From contig JAEZHY010000161.1 in the NCBI GenBank assembly GCA_023416335.1, positions 1 through 41,264 of the forward strand: a stretch of 41,264 nt of DNA, written 5' to 3'. This stretch comes from Pseudomonadota bacterium. Lineage in GTDB: Bacteria > Desulfobacterota > Syntrophobacteria > Syntrophobacterales > Syntrophobacteraceae. Below, in pieces: positions 1 to 7,537 of this stretch (its first letter is position 1; each line of letters begins with the position of its first letter). The position numbers and the translations under genes were made by a program. Below the pieces are notes generated by a model. It did not search any database and was not told the DNA's origin. It saw only the letters and a program-made list of their open reading frames with translations.

Positions 1-2
1 AT

Positions 3-782
3 ATAAACCTCTCCTGGACAGAGTGGTTCATCTACATGCTGCCGGTATCGGCGGTTCTTTTTATCGTCACGCCTTACCTGGTCTACAAAATCTATCCTCC
101 TGCGCTGAAGAGGAGCGAGGAGGCCCCCGCCTGGGCAGGAAGAGAACTCGAAGCTTTGGGACCTATAACCCGCAAGGAAATAATTCTGGGCGTCCTTGCG
201 TTGGGGTCGCTCATTCTCTGGATTTTTGGCGGAAGCTGGATGAATGCCACAATGGTTGCGCTTGCAGCGATGGGCGCGATGGTCGTGACGAAAATCGTGA
301 CCTGGGACGACATCCTGGGCAATAAGCCCGCCTGGAATATTCTCTTCTGGTACGGGACCCTGATGGCGATAGCCGACGGGCTCAACCGGGTCGGTTTTCT
401 GAAGTGGTTCTGCCAGAATCTCGCAGATTCCCTGACCGGCATCAGCGTAGTCACGATAATAATTATCCTGGTGGCGGTATTCTGGTATGCGAGCTTCTTC
501 TTTGCCAGCGTAACCGCGCTGACTACCGCGCTCCTTCCGCCATTCCTGCTTGCGGCAATGCTGGTGCCCGGTCTGCCGGTCAAAATCTTCATAATTCTGA
601 TGTGCGGCAGCCTCGGACTCAGGGGAATTCTGACGCCCTATGCCGTTGCACCCGCAATTATTTATTACGGGAGCGGCTACATAAGCCCTCAGGACCACTG
701 GCGGCTCGGTTTTATCTTCTCGACGTTTTTCCTGGTCGTCTTTCTCTCAATATCGATTCCCTACCTGTACATGATTCAATAG
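3..782 (+). CDS. DASS (SLC13/CitT-type) anion transporter, 5'-truncated
   Basis: This is the C-terminal part of an inner-membrane anion:Na+ symporter of the divalent-anion family. The frame is open to the window edge, so the true start lies upstream. About 259 residues are visible. Hydrophobic helices alternate with short loops, including a stretch with W-N-I-L-F-W-Y-G-T-L followed by M-A-I-A-D-G-L-N near residues 110-130. That W-N-x-x-x-W-x-G-x-x-x pattern is typical of CitT/SLC13 carriers. The family moves di- and tricarboxylates, sulfate or related anions. The gene ends 332 bases before the convergent PrpR-type regulator. It could import the substrate of the nearby glycyl radical enzyme, but that is inference from position only. 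Family assignment is good; substrate unknown. Confidence 0.8.
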   Translation: MNLSWTEWFIYMLPVSAVLFIVTPYLVYKIYPPALKRSEEAPAWAGRELEALGPITRKEIILGVLALGSLILWIFGGSWMNATMVALAAMGAMVVTKIVTWDDILGNKPAWNILFWYGTLMAIADGLNRVGFLKWFCQNLADSLTGISVVTIIIILVAVFWYASFFFASVTALTTALLPPFLLAAMLVPGLPVKIFIILMCGSLGLRGILTPYAVAPAIIYYGSGYISPQDHWRLGFIFSTFFLVVFLSISIPYLYMIQ

Positions 783-1113
783 CAGGTCACTGCCTTTTGA
801 CACGGATGGACACGAATGAACACGGATAAACAGATGAGAAGTCCAAGCCCGCAGAAGAACCCGCCGGCTCGATACCTGTGATGTGAGACAAGTCGAGCCG
901 GTTGGCGGGATAGGGGCCACTGCTTTTTGACACGGATGGACACGGATGGACACGGATAAACATAAACCGAAGTCTAAGGTTATGGAATGCAGCACCGGAA
1001 TGGAGACGTAAAAGAATTGGATTTATTCACCTGAATAGATTCTACGCTGTTCCGTTCATCCGTGTCCATCCGTGTCATAAAAAAACCTTGAGTCTACGCC
1101 CCCGGGATCGGCC
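783..1113. repeat. Spacer with three ACACGGATGGACACGGAT-type repeats
   Basis: This gene-free stretch separates two convergent genes. A segment of about 47 bases, from the CACTGC leader through GACACGGATGGACACG to CACGGATAAACA, occurs at 785-831 and again at 915-962. A shorter inverted copy (TTCATCCGTGTCCATCCGTG onward) lies at 1054-1080. Within each copy the unit (A)CACGGATGGA is itself tandem, with two or three rounds. The direct copies and the inverted copy could fold into a large hairpin between the genes, which might end transcription from both sides. No coding gene is supported here. Confidence 0.75.
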
Positions 1114-3027
1114 TCATTTTGCGGACAGAATGCGCCACAGAGTGTTGTAACTGATTCCGAGCCTCTTTGCGGCACGGTGCTTGTCTAAAGCACATTTCCC
1201 GACCGTCTCCAGGACAACCTGCCTGCGATAAATATCCATGCGCTCGCTGAGTGTGCCGTCCCCAATCCCGGCCGCCTCTTCGTGGTCGGTGCGCGGACTG
1301 CTCAAATCGATTGCTCTTTCGTGGAACAACTCGGCGAAGAGGAGTTCGTCCACTTTTTCGCGGCCGAGAAGAATCAGGTAGCTCTCGACCAGCGATTGCA
1401 GTTCTCTGACGTTGCCGGGCCAGCTGTACTGGTTTATCAGGTCCGTCATTGTGCTCGTGATCGCTTCCGGGCCCTTGCCGTAGCGCGTCAGAAGGTCGCG
1501 GAGGAGTTCCGGAATATCTTCCGGCCGGTCCCTCAGGGGCGGAATGTGGAGCTGTATGACTCCCAGCCTGTAATAGAGGTCCAGCCGGAATTGTCCCTCG
1601 CGGACCATGTCCGAGAGTCTCTTGTGCGATGCGCTGATGATGCGTACATCCACCGGGACGATCCGGTCTCCTCCCACCCGCATGAGTTCTTTGGCTTCGA
1701 GTACTCTGAGCAGCCGAAGTTGCATTGCGAGGCTGATTTCGCCGATCTCGTCCAGGAAGATGGTCCCGTTGGTCGCGAGTTCGAAGAGTCCGGTTTTCCC
1801 GCCGCGTTTGGCCCCTGTAAATGCTCCCTCCTCGTATCCGAACAGCTCGCTTTCCAGGAGCGACTCCGGCAGGGCGGCACAGTTGACGGCAACGAACGGC
1901 TGGTCTCTCCTGTTGCTCAACCGGTGGAGGGAGTGGGCAACGAGTTCCTTGCCCGAGCCGGTTTCGCCCTGGATGAGGACCGATGCATCACAGGGCCCGT
2001 ATTTTTGAATCTTCGCCACAAGCCGCCTGATCTGGGGGCTGCTGCCCTTGATATCCTCAATCCCGTGATGGGTGACGAGTCCTCTTGTGTGCAGTTGTTC
2101 CCGGATCTTCCTGTCGATGTTCTGGAAGGATGCGATGTCTCTGAAGAGAGCGACCGCGCCGTGCATCGTTGCGTGAATCGTAATGGGCAGCGTGCTCACA
2201 ACGAGCTTTTCACGGTTGATCGTTGTGATCACATCAATTCTTGGCTGCCCGTCCCGCAGTACCTGACTGAGGAAAAGGTCGTCAAAATACCTGCTCATTT
2301 CCTCGCGGCGGGAGATGTGTGATTCGATCTTGAGGAGCCTGTTGGCCTTCACGTTGCTGAAAAGGATATTCCCGGAGTTATCGATACATATCACGCCGTC
2401 GCCGAGCAGTTTCAGAATGGCGATTATTCTTTCGCGGCTCGCGAATTCCTCGCGTTTCGCCCTGGCTATTGCGCGGGCCTGGGTCAGGGCGAGCCGGATG
2501 CTGTGCGGGTTCGGTTCGATTATTATGCCGCTGCCTCCCAGTTTTTCCATGTACCTCCGGCTTGGACCGCCGCCCACCACCACCTTGATGCCGCGGCTGA
2601 AAGCCTCATTTACCCCGGCGCGCAGTTCATCATGGGAAGCATACATGATCGGGTGAATGCGCATGCCGAGAAGTTCCCGGAGGAAGGCAACGTCCCGGGA
2701 TTCGTTGATCGAAAGTGTAAGGGCAACTTCTTCGGAGAGTTGCTTGGCCTTTTGCAGTGCCTTGATGACGTCGATATCCGTTTTTTGAATCTGGACCACG
2801 GAATGGCCGATTTGAGTGAGGATCGCCTCACCCGTCCCACCGTGGCACAAAATGACTTCATAGCCCTCTTCGGACAGCAGTTTTCTTGCCTCGGGCACAC
2901 ACTCTTCAAAGGAGACTATTCGAGTATGAACAGGGAAGGGGGCGTCTTCAAGACACTCATGGACCCGTTTCGCTACCTCATCGGAGTGGACGGCGAGCGC
3001 AAACCGGAATCTTTCGTTGTCGGACAT
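1114..3027 (-). CDS. Sigma-54-dependent activator with PrpR-N sensor domain
   Basis: This cytoplasmic enhancer-binding protein of 637 aa should activate sigma-54 promoters when it binds a small molecule. The N-terminal ~190 residues look like the PrpR-N domain, including a G-G-G-P motif and a long helix before the next domain. A PAS-like segment follows (~205-300, D-G-V-I-C-I-D-N-S-G-N-I). The AAA+ domain (~320-545) has Walker A GETGSGKE, the sigma-54 contact loop GAFTGA, and Walker B IFLDEIGEI. A Fis-type helix-turn-helix closes the protein (H-R-A-A-K-R-L-G-I-S-Y-N-T-L-W). The ATG at 3027 has GAGGG seven bases upstream. The gene diverges from the glycyl radical enzyme operon, whose promoter carries a -24/-12 signature, so it is very likely that operon's activator. 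The ligand is not known; in PrpR itself it is 2-methylcitrate. Confidence 0.93.
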   Translation of the reverse strand: MSDNERFRFALAVHSDEVAKRVHECLEDAPFPVHTRIVSFEECVPEARKLLSEEGYEVILCHGGTGEAILTQIGHSVVQIQKTDIDVIKALQKAKQLSEEVALTLSINESRDVAFLRELLGMRIHPIMYASHDELRAGVNEAFSRGIKVVVGGGPSRRYMEKLGGSGIIIEPNPHSIRLALTQARAIARAKREEFASRERIIAILKLLGDGVICIDNSGNILFSNVKANRLLKIESHISRREEMSRYFDDLFLSQVLRDGQPRIDVITTINREKLVVSTLPITIHATMHGAVALFRDIASFQNIDRKIREQLHTRGLVTHHGIEDIKGSSPQIRRLVAKIQKYGPCDASVLIQGETGSGKELVAHSLHRLSNRRDQPFVAVNCAALPESLLESELFGYEEGAFTGAKRGGKTGLFELATNGTIFLDEIGEISLAMQLRLLRVLEAKELMRVGGDRIVPVDVRIISASHKRLSDMVREGQFRLDLYYRLGVIQLHIPPLRDRPEDIPELLRDLLTRYGKGPEAITSTMTDLINQYSWPGNVRELQSLVESYLILLGREKVDELLFAELFHERAIDLSSPRTDHEEAAGIGDGTLSERMDIYRRQVVLETVGKCALDKHRAAKRLGISYNTLWRILSAK

Positions 3028-3180
3028 CTGATTTCCCTCATGTTATCAAGCAAACAGAATCGGGAAAGGCACACAAAACATGGAATATCGTCGGAAGGTG
3101 ATTCCATTCCCATATTATCTGCGATATTTCAAGCCGGATTTCAGGGTTGGACTCGAAAAGATCCCAGAATTGCGATTTGT

Positions 3181-3196
3181 ATCTCTTTTTTGAGAT
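3181..3196. promoter_or_regulatory. Candidate upstream activator site (ATCTC-N6-GAGAT)
   Basis: A perfect 5-bp inverted repeat with a six-T spacer lies about 75 bases upstream of the -24/-12 promoter, in the range usual for sigma-54 activator sites. It is short and sits in an AT-rich stretch, so chance is possible. Confidence 0.3.
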
Positions 3197-3270
3197 GCGG
3201 TTAAGAACTCTTTTCAAAGACCAGCGATGAAAAACTCCAAAATTTCAATCAAATATAGCGCCCTAATGGG

Positions 3271-3286
3271 TGGCACGAATAATGCT
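3271..3286 (+). promoter_or_regulatory. Sigma-54 (-24/-12) promoter of the GRE operon
   Basis: TGGCAC at 3271-3276, five bases, then ATGC at 3282-3285 matches the consensus TGGCAC-N5-TTGC at all but one position. The GG and GC elements have the required spacing. The predicted start of transcription is near 3297, leaving a leader of about 58 bases before the GRE start codon. A sigma-54 activator is encoded divergently next door, which supports the site. Confidence 0.85.
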
Positions 3287-3354
3287 CCTCATCCCGGCAA
3301 TCTTGCGGCGCGAACCTGGAAGTGCCGGCCTTAACCAAACTGGAGGAAGCAATC

Positions 3355-5826
3355 ATGTGCACAGGAGAGCAGCTGGAAAAAACCGGCAGCAAAGTCATGC
3401 CTATCGAATCGGGTAAAAGTGGCGGCCTTACGAATGAAGTTCGCAGGGCCCGGTGCCTGGCCGCTGCATCAGCCGGCAAGGAATTTCTGCTTAATGCTCC
3501 GCAGAAGATAGATACGGAAAGATTGAAATTTCTTCTCGAAGCCTACCGTGAATTTGACTACGAGCCGGTAATAGTACTGCGCGCCCGTGTCTTCGAAAAA
3601 CTTTTGCAGAACAGGACTATTTTCATCGACGGCAATCCGCTGGTCGGAACCGTGACCGGCAAGCCCGCCGGTGTATATGTCTATCCCGAGTGGGATTCGG
3701 ACTGGATCCGCAAGGACCTGCAGCAGGCAATGATGAGTCATCTCGGGAGCGTTGACATAAGCGAGGATGAAAAGGAACTGATGCTGGAGGCTTCGAAGTA
3801 CTTCAAGAATCGAAGTGCGACGGCAAAAGCCCATGTTTTATCCAGGCAGCTTCATGATTTCGATCCCACAATCGGTCAAAAGGCCGGGGTTTTCTGGGAC
3901 GGCACGACCGTGACGGTCGGGGCCGGGAACGTCGATTACGGAAACTTCATCAACAAGGGGCTCGCTCAAATTATCAAAGAAACAGAGGAGAAAATGCGCG
4001 TCCTGCCGGTAACCGTCGAAAACAGCTCCCGGATTGACTTCTACAGGGCCGTTCTGATTTGCATGAATGCACTGGTGCATCTGGCAAACAAGTATGCCGC
4101 GCTTGCCGAAAAGATGGCCGCCGAGGAGACCGACCCGGTCCGAAAAGAAGAATTGCTCGAAATTGCCGAGGTCTGCCACCGGGTGCCGGAACATCCGCCC
4201 CGCAATTTCCGTGAAGCCTGCCAGTCTTTCTGGTTCCTTCACATGGGCATTCAGATGGAGCAGGCCGGGTGCGGATCGTCCCCGGGCCGCCTCGGGCAGT
4301 ACCTGGATCGCTATCTCCAGATGGATAAGCGGGAAAACGGTATTACGAATGAGGATGCAATCGGGTGGCTGAAATGCCTGTTCGTTAAGATCCTCGAGTT
4401 CGGCTACTATCAGGGTATTGCTTATGCGCAACTCGTTTCCGGCCACACCGGCCACACAATATCGGTAGGCGGACTCACTCCGCACGGCCACGATGCCACC
4501 ACGGAACTCGACTATCTGTTGCTCGACACTCAGATAGACATGCGCAACATTCAGCCGACCCTGACAGTGCTCTATCATGACAACCTGAAAGAAGATTTTC
4601 TGCTCAAGGCCATCGACCTGGAAAGAACGGGGCTTGGGCAGCCGCAGTGGCTGAACAACAAGGTGATCGTCGAACGTCTGCTGACCCGGCACGGCCCATG
4701 CGGCATTACCCTTGAAGATGCGCGCAGCTGCCTGAACATGAGTTGCGTGGGTACGGGCGTAGCGGGCAAGACCGCTTTTGTGCGGGAACTTGCTACGTTC
4801 AATCTTGCCAAGATGTTCGAACTGGCAATGAACGACGGTGTCGATCCCATAACCCGCAAGGTGGTTGGATGCAGAACAGGGGACCCGGCGAGCTTCTCGA
4901 CTTTCGAAGACCTTTTTACTGCCTTCAGCAGGCAGGTCGGGCACATGTTCCAGCAGGGGCGCCGGTATGGGTCCATTTCGAGTAAAGTCCTGGGCGATAC
5001 CGTTCCCAGTCCATTTCGTTCGGCAATGCTCGGCGGCTGCCTCGAAAGTGGTAAACATGAATATGCGGGAGGACCGAAATATTACCTCTATTACTCGATC
5101 AGCACCGCCGGTATCGATGCGGCCAACGCGCTCGCAGCGGTAAAGCATCTGGTTTACGACACCGGGCAGGTATCCATGCAGGAGATGATGCAGGCGTTGG
5201 CAGCCAACTTCGAAGGGTATGAAGCGCTTCGACAGAAATGCCTCAATGCTCCCAAGCACGGCAACGGCGATGAAGAAATGGACGCGTTGGCAAGGCGCGT
5301 TTACGATACCTCGATGGACTGGTTCCGCGAATCCGGAGAGAGCTTCTTCGGCAAACATATCGCCAACATCGAGGCGTATTCACTCTCTATACACAACTAC
5401 TTCGGCATGCTGACAGGCGCTCTGCCCACCGGCCGCCTAAAAGGCATGCCGTTAACCGACGGCAGTGTATCCGCAACCCCCGGGACCGACAAGAAGGGGC
5501 CTCTGGCATTGATAAGCTCAGCGGCAAAGGCCCTGGATACGGTAAAGTTCGGTTCCAACCATTTTAACGTGAAGTTCCACCCGAGCGCTCTGGCGGGTAT
5601 GGCCGGGGCCAGAAACCTCATTGCCCTGATCAAGTCCTACATGGACATGGGCGGCTCTCATATCCAGTTCAACATAGTCACAAGCGACAAACTGAGGGAG
5701 GCCCAGCAGACCCCGGAAGACTACAAGGACCTTACGGTCAGGGTCGCCGGGTTCAGCGCGTATTTTACCCGCCTGCACAAGGGCGTTCAGGATGAAATCA
5801 TCGCCCGCACGGAACACGTGATGTAG
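3355..5826 (+). CDS. Glycyl radical enzyme of unassigned substrate
   Basis: This is a cytosolic, oxygen-sensitive radical enzyme of the pyruvate formate-lyase superfamily, 823 aa. The ATG at 3355 has GGAGG eight bases upstream; a GTG at 3322 in the same frame lacks such a site. The glycyl radical loop RVAGFSAYF is near the C-terminus, with Gly799 as radical carrier. The thiyl position is Cys464, in LEDARSCLNMSCVGTG. PFL has Cys-Cys here, and dehydratase or lyase types (glycerol dehydratase, CutC, isethionate lyase, hydroxyphenylacetate decarboxylase) have Cys-x-Glu; this protein has Cys-Val-Gly, so the usual Glu base is missing. A second Cys (459) lies five residues before. The length and the SPGRLGQYL segment recall the benzylsuccinate synthase and arylacetate decarboxylase branches, but this is an impression, not a placement. 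It is first in an operon with a HesB-like gene and its activase. Confidence 0.93.
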   Translation: MCTGEQLEKTGSKVMPIESGKSGGLTNEVRRARCLAAASAGKEFLLNAPQKIDTERLKFLLEAYREFDYEPVIVLRARVFEKLLQNRTIFIDGNPLVGTVTGKPAGVYVYPEWDSDWIRKDLQQAMMSHLGSVDISEDEKELMLEASKYFKNRSATAKAHVLSRQLHDFDPTIGQKAGVFWDGTTVTVGAGNVDYGNFINKGLAQIIKETEEKMRVLPVTVENSSRIDFYRAVLICMNALVHLANKYAALAEKMAAEETDPVRKEELLEIAEVCHRVPEHPPRNFREACQSFWFLHMGIQMEQAGCGSSPGRLGQYLDRYLQMDKRENGITNEDAIGWLKCLFVKILEFGYYQGIAYAQLVSGHTGHTISVGGLTPHGHDATTELDYLLLDTQIDMRNIQPTLTVLYHDNLKEDFLLKAIDLERTGLGQPQWLNNKVIVERLLTRHGPCGITLEDARSCLNMSCVGTGVAGKTAFVRELATFNLAKMFELAMNDGVDPITRKVVGCRTGDPASFSTFEDLFTAFSRQVGHMFQQGRRYGSISSKVLGDTVPSPFRSAMLGGCLESGKHEYAGGPKYYLYYSISTAGIDAANALAAVKHLVYDTGQVSMQEMMQALAANFEGYEALRQKCLNAPKHGNGDEEMDALARRVYDTSMDWFRESGESFFGKHIANIEAYSLSIHNYFGMLTGALPTGRLKGMPLTDGSVSATPGTDKKGPLALISSAAKALDTVKFGSNHFNVKFHPSALAGMAGARNLIALIKSYMDMGGSHIQFNIVTSDKLREAQQTPEDYKDLTVRVAGFSAYFTRLHKGVQDEIIARTEHVM

Positions 5827-5910
5827 TGGTGCAGAAGCGGAAACCGGTCGCCGGCGCGTTCCCGGGAACGGGAATGCACCGGCGGGAAAGAGCAGAACGA
5901 AGGAACGGTT

Positions 5911-6213
5911 ATGATCGTATCGGAAGCGGCGCGGGAAAAGATCCTTCAGATCCTGAAGGATACCGCTGATGAAGAAGCCAGGGTGCGTGTCTCGCAGCTT
6001 ACGGTCGGAGGCGGCTGAAGTGCGAATATCCGGTTGGGGCTGAGTCTGGAAGATTCAGTCGAAGATGAAGACGAGATGTTTGAAGTCGCCGGTATCACAT
6101 TCATCATCGAGCGCAGCCTGAGGGAAAGGCTGGGAGAGGTTGTGATTGAATATACTCCGGATGCGGGTGTGGTTGTAAAAGGAAGCAGTCAGGGGACGTG
6201 TGGTGCATCCTGA
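5911..6213 (+). CDS. HesB/IscA-like protein with in-frame TGA: candidate selenoprotein
   Basis: Translation from ATG 5911 to TGA 6211-6213 gives 100 residues if the in-frame TGA at 6016-6018 is read as selenocysteine (residue 36). The product looks like an A-type iron-sulfur carrier. The start MIVSEAAREKILQIL fits the family's first helix, and TVGGG-U-SANIRLGL aligns with the IscA segment TSG-C-SGMAYVLEF, placing U36 on the first cluster-binding Cys. DEDEMFEVAGI and ERSLRERLGEVVIEY match the family's middle. The tail has TCGAS where IscA has CGCG, so only one Cys remains. HesB-like selenoproteins are a known bacterial family. A weak hairpin follows the TGA (separate entry). The gene sits 84 bases after the GRE and 39 before the activase, with GAAGGA before its ATG. 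The alternative, a broken gene, is less likely because homology continues in the same frame after the TGA. Confidence 0.82.
6029..6050 (+). promoter_or_regulatory. Candidate bacterial SECIS hairpin
   Basis: Starting 11 bases after the TGA at 6016-6018, TCCGG (6029-6033) can pair with the segment 6046-6050 (CTGGA, one G-U pair). The loop contains GGGG at 6036-6039, about 18-21 bases from the TGA. Position and a G-rich loop fit the loose bacterial SECIS pattern, but the stem is only five pairs long. Confidence 0.45.
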
Positions 6214-6252
6214 AACTGATGAGATCTCCGTAAATTGCGGACTGGAGGGGCA

Positions 6253-7203
6253 ATGGCGCCGGAACGGGTAGAGTCTTCCGTCGGGGAAGGGATTTCCGCC
6301 TCCGGCGGCTGGATTTTCGATATCCAGCGTTTCAGCGTTCACGACGGGCCGGGCATACGAACTACAATTTTTTTCAAAGGGTGCCCGCTCTCGTGCCGCT
6401 GGTGCAGTAATCCCGAGTCACAGATGTCAAAGCCCCAGGTACTCTATTTTAAACAGTTGTGCAAAGCCTGTGGCGAATGCATCGAGGCCTGCCCGCAAAA
6501 TGCCCTGAAAGCTGAAAACGATGGCCTTTGCATCGACAGGGAGAGCTGCACCGGCTGCGGCGCGTGCGCACGGGCATGCCTCTATGGCGCGAGGACCCTG
6601 TCCGGCCGGCAGGTGACCGTTGAAGAGCTGTCCGAATCCGTGAGGAATGATTGGCGTTATTACATGCAAACCGGCGGCGGCGTAACCTGCGGCGGCGGGG
6701 AGCCGTTGATGCAGCCTGAATTCCTGCACGCTTTGCTCTCCAGGCTGCATGACGGCCTGGGCTATCATACCTGCCTCGATACGAGCGGCTTTGCGCCCTG
6801 GAAAGTCCTGGAGAGAATGCTCCCGCATCTCGATCTTGTGCTTCTGGACATTAAGCACATGGACAGTTCGGCGCACAAGAGAATTACCGGCGTCTCCAAC
6901 GAGGCGATATTGAACAATGCCGGGGAATTGGCCCGGCTCTCCTTTCCGGTGCTTGTCAGGGTACCCCTGATCACGGGGGAAAACGATGATGAGGCCAGTC
7001 TGCACCGGCTGGGCAAATTCCTGCAGGAAAACGGCCTTTTGAATGTGGAAATCATGCCCTACCATACGTATGGCCTGAACAAATACCATGCACTGGGAAT
7101 CGAATATCCCCTGCCTGAGCGCCCCAAGCCGGATTTCGAGGGCTGCAGGAATATTCTCGAGTCATACGGGTTGAATGTTCAGGGGTCGGGTCCTGGATTA
7201 TGA
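6253..7203 (+). CDS. Glycyl radical enzyme activating enzyme (radical SAM)
   Basis: This 316-aa protein should abstract the hydrogen from Gly799 of the upstream GRE using S-adenosylmethionine. The radical SAM cluster motif is C44-x3-C48-x2-C51 in GCPLSCRWCSNPES. Two ferredoxin-like clusters follow at ~70-105 (CKACGECIEACP and CTGCGACARAC), an insert typical of activases for non-PFL GREs and absent from PflA. GGGVTCGGGEP is the SAM-binding GGE-type motif, and LLDIKHMD is the conserved downstream strand. The ATG at 6253 has GGAGGGG just upstream; a TTG at 6235 is in frame but lies before that site. It is the last gene of the GRE operon. The three [4Fe-4S] clusters give a reason for a cluster-carrier gene in the same operon. 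Confidence 0.95.
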   Translation: MAPERVESSVGEGISASGGWIFDIQRFSVHDGPGIRTTIFFKGCPLSCRWCSNPESQMSKPQVLYFKQLCKACGECIEACPQNALKAENDGLCIDRESCTGCGACARACLYGARTLSGRQVTVEELSESVRNDWRYYMQTGGGVTCGGGEPLMQPEFLHALLSRLHDGLGYHTCLDTSGFAPWKVLERMLPHLDLVLLDIKHMDSSAHKRITGVSNEAILNNAGELARLSFPVLVRVPLITGENDDEASLHRLGKFLQENGLLNVEIMPYHTYGLNKYHALGIEYPLPERPKPDFEGCRNILESYGLNVQGSGPGL

Positions 7204-7537
7204 AAGCGTTGTACACATGCGAAAGCAGAGGAACGTAATTCCATAGTTCCTATACGGAGATGGACAGCCGGTGTATTTATCCATGATCGCCGCTTCTTGC
7301 CGCAGGTTCGCATGGCGGAAGCGAATCGCTCCCTGAAGAGCCTCCGGGATGGAATCGGTTTCCTGCTGCTCCTTCCCAAGAGGTCCTTATCGTCGCAGAA
7401 AATCATCCTGGTGTTCGATGCCGCGCGCCATAACGGGTACAACGGCCCCGGCGCATCTATTCCTGCATGTCTCGACATGGTGTTTCTTTAACATGTTGAA
7501 TGAGGGGGTGGGTCGAAACGGCTCATGGCCGCTTTCA
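7204..7537. other. Gene-free spacer
   Basis: This spacer lies between the activase stop and the stop of a minus-strand kinase. Short open frames here have no ribosome site and no recognisable product. I see no clear terminator hairpin or repeat. Confidence 0.5.

Noticed and set aside
1282..2322. A 346-codon frame opposite the sigma-54 regulator
   Set aside because: Antisense to well-conserved AAA+ coding sequence with no recognisable domain.
3838..5358. A 506-codon frame opposite the glycyl radical enzyme
   Set aside because: It lies wholly within the GRE gene on the other strand, has no family likeness or ribosome site, and arises from the GC-rich third positions of the real gene.
3355..5826. 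Naming the GRE as pyruvate formate-lyase, CutC or isethionate lyase
   Set aside because: There is no Cys-Cys pair and no Cys-x-Glu; the required residues of those enzymes are missing.
5911..6018. Reading the TGA at 6016 as a real stop (35-aa peptide or pseudogene)
   Set aside because: Likeness to IscA/HesB continues in the same frame after the TGA, there is no frameshift, and the TGA replaces a conserved Cys.
7297..7491. A 64-codon plus-strand frame after the activase
   Set aside because: No ribosome site or family and overlaps other short random frames.
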